Shown piece by piece: positions 1 through 10,007 of a stretch of 64,000 bases of DNA. The notes beneath the pieces were generated by a model. The model ran no database searches, was not told the origin of the DNA, and worked only from the letters and a program-made list of their open reading frames with translations. Within the stretch, counting starts at the first letter, position 1. Every line of letters starts with the position of its first letter. This stretch comes from Geotrypetes seraphini. Its lineage: Eukaryota > Chordata > Amphibia > Gymnophiona > Dermophiidae. The DNA lies in NCBI RefSeq assembly GCF_902459505.1, contig NC_047094.1, forward strand, positions 26,769,241 to 26,833,240, written 5' to 3'. A program made the position numbers and the translations under genes.

Positions 1-283
1 CACGCATTCAAGAGTGCAAAACAAAACAAAAAGTGGCCCCCCCCTCCCGCCTCAATATTCAGCTCATGATGGTCAGCAGGCATGTAGCCAGAAGTGGACT
101 AGGTGGAACCAAGCATATTTCTCAGTTACTCATTCCTCCCCGTTGCTGCCATTGTTGTTCCCTCCCCCCGCCCGATAGTACCTTTACTGGAGGGGTTGCT
201 CGTGCCTCCCCAGCCAAAGTTTGGAAGCAGGCAGGCTGCTTAAGCCTCCGACACCAGCACTTCTGTGCATGCTCAAACACATG
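1..283. other. Unassigned 5' edge sequence
   Basis: No gene or recognisable repeat was identified here. The stretch has C-rich runs (near 38-50 and 160-175) and short open frames on both strands that lack any domain. It ends where a CR1-type LINE fragment begins. Confidence 0.4.
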
Positions 284-571
284 AACCGAGCATATACAGA
301 AGTGTGGAGAAGAATGGCAAGTAGGAAAAAGGAGGTATTGATGCCCCTGTATAAGACTCTGCTGAGATCTCATTTAGAATATTGTGTACAATTCTGGAGG
401 CCTCGACTTCAAAAAGATCTAAAAAGGATGGAGTTGGTCTAGAGGAAGGCTACTAAAATGGTGCATGGTCTTCGTCATAAGGCGTATGGGGACAGACTTA
501 AAGATCTCAATCTGTATACTTTGGAGGAAAGGCAGGAGAGGGGAGATATGATAAAGATGTTTAAATCCCAA

Positions 572-957
572 AATTTAACTGCAAAATATTACTCACCAGA
601 TATGGGTTTAAATACCTGAGTCAACAAGTCCCTCATGATCTATGGTTAGCTATATTTTTGTTATTTTTTTGTAAACCTCTTGTATTGCTTTTAGATATGT
701 TTTGTTTTTGACCCTGGGGTGGGGTGGGAGGGGGGGTTTGGTTTGGATGGATGTGATTTTATGCATTGTACTGAAGAGTTACGGTACAACTTTATATTTT
801 CTGTTGTCTGTTTGGAATTTGGGGGAGGGGGGTTGGGGAGGATGTGTTTTCTGTGAATTTTTGGATTTGTATTTGCTATTCCTCTGAGTTCTTGTATTGT
901 ATTCTGAAAACCTTTTCAATAAACAAATTTAAAAAAAAATAAAAATAAATAAATAAA
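572..957 (+). mobile_element. L1-like 3' end with poly(A) tail
   Basis: The stretch interrupts a group A CR1 copy. It has no coding similarity that I recognise. It ends with an AATAAA signal (about 918) and an A-rich tail running into (AAAT) repeats at 930-957, the usual end of a poly(A)-type retrotransposon. A 'TTTAAATACCTGAGT' motif near 605 recurs in part at the right junction. The exact 5' boundary is uncertain. An SVA-like or processed-transcript origin is not excluded. Confidence 0.5.
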
Positions 958-1162
958 TACCTGAGTCGAGTCTCTTTCATTCGAAAGGAACCTCTGCAAT
1001 AAGAGGGCATAGGATGAAGTTAGGAGGTGATAGGCTCCGGAGTAATCTAAGGAAATACTTTTTTACAGAAAGGGTGATAGATGCATGGAACAGTCTCCCA
1101 GATGAGGTGGTGGAGACAGAGACTGTGTCTGAATTCAAGAGAGCCTGGGATAGGCACGTGGG

Positions 1163-2148
1163 CTCGGTCCTGGGTCCACTCCTTTTCAACATATTCATAG
1201 GGGATCTGACTCAAGGGCTTCAAGGTAAAATAACACTATTCGCCGATGACGCCAAACTATGTAATATAGTAAGTGAATGCAGTTTACAGAATTATATGGC
1301 GCAGGACCTGCTTACATTGGAAAGTTGGTCCTCAACCTGGCAGCTAGGCTTCAATGCTAAGAAATGTAAGGTCATGCACCTCGGAAGCGGAAATCCATGC
1401 AGGACGTACTTCTTGAACGGAGAAACTTTAACTAGGACTTCAGCAGAACGAGATTTAGGAGTAATCATCAGTGCAGACATGAAAACTGCCAATCAAGTGA
1501 AGAAGGCTTCCATCTAAGGCAAGGCAGATATTGGGTTGTATCAATAGAAGTTTCGTCAGCCGAAAGCCTGAAGTCATAATGCCGTTGTACAGGGCTATGG
1601 TGAGACCTCATCTGGAGTACTGTGTGCAATTCTGGAGGCCACATTACAGTAAAGATGTGCGCAGAATTGAATCGGTTCAACGGACGGCCACCAGGATGAT
1701 CTCGGGGCTCAAGGGTCTCTCGTACGAAGAGAGACTGAACAAATTGCAGCTCTACACTCTTGAGGAACGTAGGAAGAGGGGAGACATGATCGAAACATTT
1801 AAATACCTCACGGGACATGTCGAAGTGGAAGATGATATTTTCTTTCTCAAGGGACCCTCGGCCACAAGAGGGCACCCGCCAAACTCATGGGCGGAAAATT
1901 TCATGGCGACACCAGAAAGTATTTCTTCACAGAGAGAGTGGTTGATCATTGGAACAAGCTTCCAGTGCAGGTGATCGAGGCAGACAGCGTGCTAGACTTT
2001 AAGAATAAATGGGATACCCATGTGGGATCCCTACGAGGGTCAAGATAAGGAAATTGGGTCATTAGGGCATAGACAGGGGGTGGGTAAGCAGAGTGGGCAG
2101 ACTTGATGGGCTGTAGCCCTTTTCTGCCGTCATCTTCTATGTTTCTAT
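1163..2148 (+). mobile_element. CR1-type LINE (group B) inserted in group A copy
   Basis: The copy starts inside the reverse transcriptase at the 'SVLGPLLFNIFIGDL' motif, keeps the FADD catalytic box, and continues through the '[16 protein letters not shown]' tail to a 3' end of repeated TTTCTATG. On the left it abuts group A sequence ending 'GGCACGTGGG'. On the right, group A resumes with 'GATCTCTTAGAG'. The open frame at 1014-1517 reads from group A straight into group B and is a chimera of two LINEs. Later frames are interrupted. Confidence 0.85.
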
Positions 2149-2273
2149 GATCTCTTAGAGAGAGAAAGAGATAATGGTTACTGCAGATGGGCAGCTCTAT
2201 GACCTCACAATGCAGGTGCACAGAGCCTTAGCCTATAGGAAGAGAAGATGCAAATGATAAGAACCTTAGCCAA

Positions 2274-2634
2274 TAGAGAGAGGGGAGATATGATAAGAGA
2301 CGTTTAAATGCCTACAAGGCATAAATGTGCATGAGTTGAGTCTCTTTCATTTGAAAGGAAACTCTGCAATGAGAGGGCATAGGATGAAGTTAAGAGGTGA
2401 TAGGCTCCGGAGTAATCTAAGGAAATACTTTTTTACAGAAAGGGTGATAGATGCATGGAACAGTCTCCCAGATGAGGTGGTGGAGACAGAGACTATGTCT
2501 GAAATCAACAGGGCCTGGGATAGGCATGTGGGATCTCTCGGAGAGAGAAAGAGATAATGGTTACTGTGGATGGGCAGACTGGATGAGCCATTTGACCTTT
2601 ACCTGCCATCATGTTTCTATGTTGGCAACAGTAG
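2274..2634 (+). mobile_element. CR1-type LINE 3' fragment (group A)
   Basis: This is a second short group A copy. It encodes the 'LRSNLRKYFFTERVIDAWNSLPDEVVE' region and ends with the group's 3' segment 'GGATGGGCAGACTGGATG' and a TTTCTATG terminus. It lies about 85 bases after the preceding split copy in the same orientation. That suggests either two insertions at nearby sites or a segmental duplication. Confidence 0.75.
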
Positions 2635-3857
2635 CTAGAGCAGCCTGCTAACTTTCTGTTGCTCAGGCAGCGGAGGCAGTGCCCTGGCAGTGAAATTCCT
2701 CCGCTGATGGGGCTTGAGCGTTCTCTCCAGTACTGGTAGGTGGGGCATCAATTTCAACTTCATACTGTTGGAAATTTAAAAAAAAAAAAAAAACCCCAAA
2801 CATTTCTGGGAGACTCATTATTTCTAAGGATGCTGTCTAGAATGTGGAAATTATCCAGAGTGCAGCAAACTTAGACGGGCTTTTACAAAGGTGAGCTGCC
2901 GAGCAGCGCAAGCTAAAATGCCATGGCGCTCTTAGAAACAGAATGGGCATCTTGGCATGTAGCGTGTGCTGCTTGGCAGCGTACCTATGTAGAAGGTCAT
3001 GTTATCCTGTGTGAATGAAAGGGAATGAGAATATACAATAAATTTGCGAGCCATGTGCTACATTCCAGTATATTCCATAGATTCAATAACACTTGTCTGG
3101 ACATATGTTAAATTAACAATTCCGGGCTGCTAAAAGTGAGGCAGGGTTTGAAATAGTGTTGCTTAGGTACATACGGTGTAGAAAATCACGCTTCAGGACT
3201 CCCGAGTGGCTCCAAAACTGGTTCACAGTAGAACAGGGAAGATAAGTGGCCAGCCTTCCCGTAAGCTTGGATTAGAGGGTAATCATGTGAGGCCATATTA
3301 AATAACGGATTATCTGTAATTCTATAAGGAGATTAGACAAGTTGAGTTAACTGTAGCGCATACTTTCCAGGCCGTGCTCTAGCCAAAAACATGTCCTGCT
3401 TTTTCATGCTCTAGCACTTTTCGTTCCTGAACAAGATGTGTGGTTTGGTCCTTCTTTTTATGTACACAGTATATATCTATAGCCTCAAGTTAAGATAATG
3501 AAGCTGTTGTCCCAGGTTTGCAGTTACTGTATATAATTTCCTCTAACACAATACTGGAGTCTCTTTAACTGATGTTGTCATGACCCATGTTAATTTAGAG
3601 CAAGTTAGTTCCTGTTTCTGAATAGGGTCCAATTACAATGGAAAATAGTTTCAGCTGAGAATTAGTTTCCTAAAATTTATAGGCGACAGTGCTTAGAAGT
3701 CTATTTGCAGTTCTGCAGCAAACAAGACAAACTGCAATTCTAGTATTATTATTTTTTTTTACTGTTCTAGCTTCTGTTCACTGGAATTAAACAGGAAAAG
3801 GAGCCCTTTTTTATGTTGATTCTCCCATGAAATATATACAAATAAAAAACTGAAAAT
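2635..3857. other. Gene-free stretch with little structure
   Basis: No coding exon was found. A short A-run lies at 2777-2794. At about 2878-3000 there is a degenerate 'GGGCTTTTACAAAGGTGAGC' start resembling the GC-rich Harbinger-like MITEs elsewhere in the window, without a clear matching right end. The rest is AT-rich and unassigned. Confidence 0.4.
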
Positions 3858-4679
3858 GAAGACTATATGTGATGATTTTAAGGTGGCCAAACAGGTTGAA
3901 AAGGTCTCGGCAGAAGCTAGAAGGATGCTAGGTTGCATAGGAAGAGGTATGGCCAGTAGGAAAAAGGAGTTACCTGTATTGATGCCCCTGTATAAGACTT
4001 TCATAAGACCTCATTTAGACTATTGTGTTTAATTCTGGAGGCCGCATCTTCAAAAATATATAAAAAGGATGGAGTCAGTCCAAAGGAAGGCTACTAAAAT
4101 GGTACATGGTCTTCGTCATAAGGCGTATGGGGACAGACTTAAAGATCTCAATCTGTATACTTTGGAGGAAAGGCGGGAGAGGGGAGATATAATAGAGAAG
4201 TTTAAATACCTACGTGGCATAAATGCGCATGAGTCGAGTCTCTTTCATTTGAAAGGAAGCTCTGGAATGAGAGGGCATAGGATGAAGTTAAGAGGTGAGA
4301 GGCTCAGGAGTAATTTAGGGAAATACTTTTTTAGAGAAAAGGTGGTAGATGCGTGGAACAGTTTCTTGGAAGAGGGGGTGGAGACAAAGCCTGGGATAGG
4401 CACGTGGGATCTCTTAGAGCAGAGGTAGGGAACTCTGGTCCTCGAGAGCCGAATTCCAGTCAGGTTTTCAGGATTTCCCCAATGAGTATGCATTGAAAGC
4501 AGTGCAAGCAAATAGATCTCATGCATATTCATTGGGGAAATCTTGAAAATCCAATTGGAATACGGCTCTCGAGCACCGGAGTTCCCTACCCCTGTCTTAG
4601 AGAGAGGAAGAGATAATGGTTACTGTGGATGGGCAGACTGGATGGGCCGTTTGGTCTTATCTGCCATCATGTTTCTATG
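3858..4679 (+). mobile_element. CR1-type LINE 3' fragment (group A), MITE-interrupted
   Basis: The copy begins at a 'TATATGTGATGATTTTAAGG' segment also seen in the copy at 43357. It encodes the 'LYTLEERRERGDIIEKFKYL' and 'KYFFREKVVDAWNS' regions and ends with the group A terminus near 4679. A hAT-type MITE at 4420-4594 sits inside it. The ORF is broken by stops, and the piece is a dead 5'-truncated insertion. Confidence 0.8.
4420..4594. mobile_element. hAT-type MITE, 175 bp, palindromic
   Basis: The element is flanked by an exact 8-bp direct repeat TCTTAGAG (4412-4419 and 4595-4602), the target-duplication length of hAT transposons. Its termini are inverted (CAGRGGTAGGGAACT and its complement). 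The whole element is nearly a palindrome around an ATGCATATTCATTGGGGA core. It carries no coding capacity. It is younger than the group A LINE it splits. Confidence 0.9.
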
Positions 4680-4689
4680 CATATCTAAA

Positions 4690-4885
4690 TGTGTCAAACT
4701 TGCAAAACTTGCAAGGTAATTTATGAGGCGATGATATAAAGTACCGGTACATGGAATATTGAGAAGTGGATTGCAAGTTTGACACACGCATATATATATA
4801 CTGTATACAGTATACAGTATATATATTGCAAGTTTGACACATATATATATATATATATATATGTGTGTCAAACTTGGTATACTGG
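4690..4885. repeat. AT-rich repeat with inverted GTTTGACAC motifs
   Basis: The motif CAAGTTTGACAC or its complement occurs four times (near 4691, 4766, 4827 and 4864). Runs of (TA)n and CTGTATACAGTATACAGTAT separate the copies. The arrangement is an expanded imperfect palindrome. No transposon family is recognised. Confidence 0.6.
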
Positions 4886-5391
4886 GAGTGTGTGGTGATA
4901 CAAAACTGTTTTTTTAGGAACCTTTTTGCCATGACGCAGTATATGAAACATAGCTATGTTGGCATTTGGTTCTCCTGCACAATCCAAGAAAATATTTTAG
5001 ATAAGTTTTTGGCTTTTTTTAAAATTAAGTTTAATGAAGTATATCGACCACCATGCTAACCAGCTATTAAATTATACTATTTTGCTGTATGGACACATGA
5101 GGAGACATTAGTGAGCCATTGTTTCCAGCTTGAAAAGTAGGCCAACGGTCACTTCTGAGCAGTCCTAAAACAGCGTAATAATTATTCATGCGGGATTGGT
5201 TGTTCGTTTGATATTAATTGGTGTGGTCCTGCTATGTTGAGAAACTGTGTAACCTATGACTTGCTAGTGCTCAACTCATAGCATTTGGACGCATAAATGG
5301 CGCTATTCCAAAGAACTGCATGCAAATTTTCAGAATTCCCCTCATGGGTTGCACGCTATGGGATTTAGGCAGCCAGGGTTATAGAATAGAG

Positions 5392-5566
5392 CAGGGGTAG
5401 GGAACTCCGGTCCTCGAGAGCCGTATTCCAGTCAGGTTTTCAGGATTTCCTCAATGAATATGCATGAGATCTATTTGCATGCACTGCTTTCAATGCATAT
5501 TTATTGGGGAAATCCTGAAAACCCGACTGGAATACGGTTCTCGAGGACCTGAGTTCCCTACCCCTG
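5392..5566. mobile_element. hAT-type MITE, 175 bp, palindromic
   Basis: The exact 8-bp direct repeats GAATAGAG at 5384-5391 and 5567-5574 define the insertion. It has the same termini and palindromic body as the copy at 4420, with few differences, so the two copies belong to one family. Confidence 0.9.
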
Positions 5567-5656
5567 GAATAGAGTGTGCAAATCTAAATTAGTGCCAATT
5601 AACCTCATTAATTGTTTAGCATCTAATTAACTGTCATTGGTTCATTAGCTACTTAA

Positions 5657-5815
5657 GGGCTCCTTGTACAAAGCCGCGCTAGCGGTTTTAGCGCACGCAC
5701 CAGATCAGTGCGCGCTAGCTGGAAATCTACCGCCTGCTCAAAAGGAGGCGGTAGCAGCTAGCACGCATGCTATTCCATGCGTTAAGGCCTTAGCGTGGCC
5801 TTGTAAAAGGAGCCC
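5657..5815. mobile_element. Harbinger-like MITE (TAA target)
   Basis: The inverted ends GGGCTCCTTGTACAAAG / CTTGTAAAAGGAGCCC are flanked by TAA on both sides (5654-5656, 5816-5818). The interior is GC-rich and foldback, with the mirror motifs CTACCGCCTGCTC and GGAGGCGGTAG. A 3-bp TWA duplication is typical of PIF/Harbinger transposons. It is non-coding. Family assignment rests on the target site only. Confidence 0.75.
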
Positions 5816-6282
5816 TAAGTTGTGCATATACCTCTGAGAATTAGTCCAGAATGGGGCATTCAACTTTGGGCAACCTTTATAGAATCCAGGATTTAGGGTG
5901 CTGTAGTCACCACACGCTCACCGCAATATATATGCCCAATCTAATTATACCCCCTAATACAGGAATTATTGCATGCTAATTGTAAAATAATGCAAAAGCA
6001 GTTATTTGTATGGTAGCAGTTAATGCATGCCAATTAGCATGTTAAACATGCCCTAATGCACTTTGAAAGACCTGGCTTTCCTTTTACAAGCAATCACCCA
6101 ATACATATGTTAATATGAAACTTTATATACCATCAATGACAGCCAATATTACATATCTTCCATTCTGACAATTCATAGCAATATCTCACAGCCACTTTAA
6201 TGTGTGTCCGGTTAGTATACAAATAGCATAGTATAGTTTTTGGGAGTTCTTTTTTAAAAATTTTAGCACAAAAGATCAATCA

Positions 6283-6512
6283 TGGGGAGTGTGTGGCACA
6301 GTGGTTAGAGTTACAGCCTCGGCACTGAGATTGCGGGTTCAAATCCCATCCTGCTCCTTGTGACCCTGGGCAAGTCACTTAATCCCCCATTGCCCCAGGT
6401 ACATTAGAAAGAGTGTGAGCCTCCCAGGACACATAGAGAAAAATGCTTGAGTACCTGAATGTAAACCACTTAGATTATAAGTGGTATATAAATACTATAA
6501 ATAAATAAATAA
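6283..6512 (+). mobile_element. MIR-like tRNA-derived SINE
   Basis: A polymerase III A box (about 6291-6307, GGCACAGTGGTTAGAG) and B box (6335-6346, GGTTCAAATCC) sit at the usual spacing. They are followed by a 'GACCCTGGGCAAGTCACTTAA' core like that of MIR/CORE-SINEs, and the element ends in an (AAAT)n tail. Its 3' part, 'TGAATGTAAACCACTTAGATTATAAG', recurs at several other sites in the window. This is a retroposon, not a working tRNA gene. Confidence 0.8.
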
Positions 6513-6964
6513 ACTTATAACAGCTAGACATGAGAGTGCTTCTTGGTACGTGTAGAACATTTAAGGCTTGCAACGTGTTCCCAACTCCAAGCTGAGCACT
6601 TTAACAAACTGCAAGCATGCATTAAGTAATGTATGAGAGAGATTTAAATAGCCTTCAGAAATATTTCATTACTGCAGCGGAATTTATTTTTCACAGTGTG
6701 GAAGATCAGTGGAAATGGAAAAAAACGACTTTGCTTCACTTTTAATGCTCTTTGAATTAGCAAACTTCAAGGCTAGAGACTCATATCACACTCTGTGCTA
6801 TTTCCTGGTTTATTTTAAAAGTAACAGGCACCCTGACCCACATGATAAAGCAAATACCCAAATGATAAAGCAAATCGTTCACTTTGCTTATATTCTTTTC
6901 AGTCTTGGGCTGGAAACCAAGAAAGGTTTAGTGAAAGCATAAAAGCAGGGCCAATCACCGTATT
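6513..6964. other. Gene-free AT-rich stretch
   Basis: No exon or repeat was recognised. A 77-codon open frame (6709-6942) has no domain and no splice context that would support it. Confidence 0.4.
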
Positions 6965-6980
6965 AGAAAACTCCTAGGCA

Positions 6981-7076
6981 AAAGTGCTTATCTTGTTTTG
7001 CTATATGTTCACATACTTGTTTATTGCACTGTTAATATTGTTAAATCAATAAAGTTTAATTTAAAAAAAGAAAGAA
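6981..7076 (+). mobile_element. Short poly(A)-type retroposon tail with 16-bp target duplication
   Basis: An exact 16-bp direct repeat AGAAAACTCCTAGGCA lies at 6965-6980 and 7077-7092. Between the copies are about 96 bases ending in an AATAAA signal and an A-rich (AAAG)n tail. This is the signature of target-primed reverse transcription by an L1-type machinery on a strongly 5'-truncated transcript. Confidence 0.8.
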
Positions 7077-7450
7077 AGAAAACTCCTAGGCAGGAGTCGG
7101 TAGAGAGCTGTGGGTAATTCAGCGGGTCGCCGCGTCTGATCTAAGGTTGTTCCCTTCCAAACGGCGCTCGCCTATCACAACAGGCGTTATTAAAAGCCAA
7201 CAATGATAAAACAACTACAAACATTATGAACACATGACCACATCACCGAGGCATACCTCGACTCACACTGGCTCCCAAGTCAAGCAAGAATACTATTTAA
7301 ATTCTACTGTCTATTATTTAAATCCATAAATGGTGACAGCCCAGCCTAATTGAACAATCGTCTAATCCAAACTACCACAACCAGACACAGGAGAACCCAG
7401 ACACCATTCACGTATCCTCCAATCAGAGACATCAAACGGAAAAAACTGTA

Positions 7451-7949
7451 AACATAGAAACATAGAAATAGACGGCAGATAAGGGCCATGGCCCATCTAG
7501 TCTGCCCACCCCAATGACCCTCCCCTACCTATCTACTTTGAATAGATTCCACATGTCTATCCCATTTGGCCTTAAAATCAGGCACGCTGCTGGCCTCAAT
7601 AACCTGAAGTGGAAGACTATTCCAGCGATCAACCACCCTTTCAGTAAAAAAGAATTTCCTGGTGTCCCCGTGCAGTTTCCCGCCCCTGATTTTCCACGGA
7701 TGCCCCCTTGTTGTCGCTGGACCCTTGAAAAAGAAGATATCTTCTTCCACCTCGATGCGGCCCGTGAGATACTTGAATGTCTCGATCATGTCACCCCTCT
7801 CTCTGCGTTCCTCGAGTGAGTATAGCTTTAATTTATCCAGCCGTTCCTCGTACGGGAGATCCTTGAGTCCCGAGACCATCCTGGTGGCCATTCTTTGGAC
7901 CGACTCAAGTCTCTGCACATCCTTGCGGTAATGTGGCCTCCAGAACTGC
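7451..7949 (-). mobile_element. CR1-type LINE (group B) 3' fragment, antisense
   Basis: The copy has a 159-residue open frame (7529-8008) that runs past the left edge of the element. Its C-terminal part is almost identical to the end of the long group B ORF at 51657-53432 ('HGDTRKFFFTERVVDRWNSL', 'ASSVPDFKAKWDRHV'). The 3' terminus is the complement of TTTCTATGTTTCTATG at 7451-7472. The close match points to a recent insertion, into an L2 copy. Confidence 0.85.
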
Positions 7950-8081
7950 ACACAGTATGATTGCCTTCTAGCCACACAGGCAGCAAAACTAGACCACCAA
8001 CTCTCCAATCTACTAATTGCGACCCCAGACTACAAAACTTTCAGAAAAGAAATAAAAACCTTGCTATTCAAGAAATCCATG

Positions 8082-8210
8082 AATAATAATAATAATAATT
8101 TTATTCTTATATACCACCAAAGCCATATAAGTTCGAGGCGGTTTACAGCAAGAGGTGCTGGACAATCAGCGAAGAGGTTACAATCAAAGTCTAACTAACT
8201 AACACCGTAT
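8082..8210 (-). repeat. Antisense LINE/SINE 3' end with (TAA)n
   Basis: The complement reads 'AAACCGCCTCGAACTTATATGGC..GGTATATAAGAATAAAATTATT'. This is the same kind of shared 3' end seen in plus orientation near 14360-14420 and 21770-21835. It sits inside the split L2 copy. Confidence 0.5.
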
Positions 8211-8399
8211 GAAACATTTCAATCCTCTGAAGCAACCTGCTGTACTCTGTAACACCTCTGGACATGTCCAGAAATCCTCTTCTGTAATCCGCCTTGAGCC
8301 GCAAGGTAATGGCAGAATAAAAATCACTAACATAATGTAATAATGAGGAGAAGGCAACCACTCTTCCATGAGCTAATGCTGAGCTATAGAGTTTATAGG

Positions 8400-8475
8400 C
8401 AGTGGTTCTTAACCCAGTCCTGCCAATCAGGTTTCAAGGATATCCACAATGAATATGCATGAGATACATGTGGGT
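8400..8475. mobile_element. Partial hAT-type MITE
   Basis: A left terminus CAGTGGTTCTTAACCCAGTC is followed by the 'GGATATCCACAATGAATATGCATGAGAT' type core (8447-8472). The right half is missing. The sequence resembles the copies at 42837 and 59787. Confidence 0.55.
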
Positions 8476-8565
8476 ACACCATTTCCACTATCGGGTCCAG
8501 CAGCACCCCCTCCTCCACTTCTACTCTATGCAAGTCACTTTCAAGGATATTGACTATACCTAAGA

Positions 8566-9680
8566 ACAAAAGAATAGGCAGACTTGATCAGACCAATGGT
8601 CCATGTAGCCCAGTATCCTGTTTTCACAGATGCCAAACCAGGTCACAAGTACCTGGCAAAAACCCAAATAGTAGCAACATTCCATGCTACCTATCCAGGG
8701 CAAACATTGGCTTCCCCCATGTCTATCTCAATAGCAGACTATGGACTTTTCATCCAGGAACTTGCCCAAACCTTTTTTTTTTTTTAAACTATCTACGTAA
8801 ACCTTTGGCAATGCGTTCCAGAGCTTAACTTTTCTCTGAGTGAAAAACCTATTTACTCTTATTGGTTTTAAAAGTAGTTCCCGGTAAATTCATTGAGTGT
8901 CCCCTAGTCTTTGCAATTTTTGATGGGATCTAGCTAGATACCTGGGACCTGGGTTGGCTAGTGTTGCAAACAGGATACTGGGCTTGATGGACCTTCAGTC
9001 TGTCCCAGTATGACAATCCTTATGTTCTTAAAACAATTGATTAATTGGTACCCATTCTATATCACTCAAAATTTTGTAGACTTCAATCTTATCTCCCCTT
9101 CAGCCGTATCTTTTTCAAGCTCAAGAGCTTTAACCTCTTCAGTCTTTCCTCATGTGAGAGGAGCTCCAGCCCCTTTATCATCTTGGTCATTCTTCTTTGA
9201 ACCTTTTCTAGTTCTCTATATCTTTTTAAAGATAGGACAACCAGAATTGAATGCAATACTCAAGGTGAAGTCGCACCAAGAAGTGATGAAGAGGCAATAT
9301 AATATTTAGTCTTATTCACCATCCCTTTTCTAATAATTCCTAACATCTTGTTTACTTTTTTGGCCACCGCCACACATTGATCAGAAGGTTTCAGTTTATT
9401 GTCTACTATGACATCTAGATCTTTTTCTTGGGCATTGACCCTTAAGGTGGACCCTTGCATCTGGTAACTATGATTTTGATTATTCTTCCCAACGTGCATC
9501 ACTTTGCATTTTGTCCACATTAAGTTTCATCTGTCATTTGGATGCCCAGTCTTCCAATTTCCTAGGGTCTGCCTGCAATTTTTCAGTCTGCATGTGTTTT
9601 AACAACTTTGAACAGTTTAGTGTCATCTGCAAATTTAATCACCTCGCTCGTTCCAATTTCCTGACTGGCTGGGTGTCCTG
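8566..9680 (-). mobile_element. CR1-type LINE (group C), antisense
   Basis: The complement encodes the C-terminal half of a CR1-type ORF2. The block at 9260-9520 reads 'KCKVMHVGKNNQ', 'EKDLDVIVDNKL' and 'VAKKVNKMLGIIRKGMVNKT', and the block near 8570-8920 holds the terminal part, with matches to group C copies at 11775, 13744, 17959 and 32497. A plus-strand LINE tail (8925-9030) has inserted into it. Frames are broken. Confidence 0.75.
8925..9030 (+). mobile_element. CR1-type 3' tail inserted antisense in group C copy
   Basis: The stretch reads as the plus-strand end of a CR1-type LINE ('GGATACTGGGCTTGATGGAC', 'CTTATGTTCTTA') between two halves of the antisense group C copy. It is a very short, heavily 5'-truncated insertion. 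Confidence 0.65.
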
Positions 9681-10007
9681 CTAAGACTGGTTAAGAAGCC
9701 CTGGTTTATCGCATGAATTGTCTAGCAAAATATGGTCCAGTAACACATAAATGAAAGACCTCTTTTTTATTATCAAAGCTCACTCATTACTTTAAGCCAG
9801 TACTTTTTATCCCAATCCATGGAACACAACCAAATCAGTTGGCATTTCAGGATAGCCACACTGAATACACATGAAGCAGTTTTGCACACAATGAAGGCAG
9901 CACAACCAATGCTGTCTTTCAACCATAAGAAACAGCTCACAAATTAGGCGTTAGCACTAAAAATACTTGGAGACCACATTAAAACAGTCCAATGGATTGC
10001 ATGCAGT
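9681..10007. other. Gene-free stretch, possible old MITE
   Basis: No exon was found. The piece at about 9795-9885 ('GGCATTTCAGGATAGCCACA', 'TGAATACACATGAAGCAG') looks like a very decayed member of the hAT MITE group with the GGATATCCACAATGAATATG core. Confidence 0.35.

Larger units (their letters stand above)
284..2190 (+). mobile_element. CR1-type LINE copy (group A), split by two insertions
   Basis: This is a 5'-truncated copy of the C-terminal part of a CR1/Jockey-superfamily LINE ORF2 and its short 3' end. The visible blocks are 284-571, 958-1162 and 2149-about 2190. They encode the conserved tail after the reverse transcriptase, such as the '[12 protein letters not shown]'-like and 'YFFTERVIDAWNSLP' segments. 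Other group A copies in the window (2274-2634, 3858-4679, 43357-45246) show these blocks to be contiguous. The gaps are an L1-like tail (572-957) and a group B LINE (1163-2148). The copy contains stop codons and is not coding now. Confidence 0.8.
7178..8345 (+). mobile_element. L2-type LINE 3' region, split by later insertions
   Basis: Blocks at 7178-7450, 7950-8075 and about 8225-8345 match, in translation, the C-terminal end of the L2 copy at 31416-32163. Examples are 'DSHWLPSQARILFKFYC', then 'AAKLDHQLSNLLIATPDYKT' and the 3' 'CCGCCTTGAGCCGCAAGGTA' end with a TAATG-type tail. An antisense group B CR1 (7451-7949) and a (TAA)n-linked antisense repeat (8082-8210) interrupt it. It is not coding now. 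Confidence 0.7.

Noticed and set aside
6283-6360. A tRNA gene suggested by A and B boxes
   Set aside because: The boxes belong to a SINE with a MIR-like core and tail. There is no cloverleaf-supporting 3' half.
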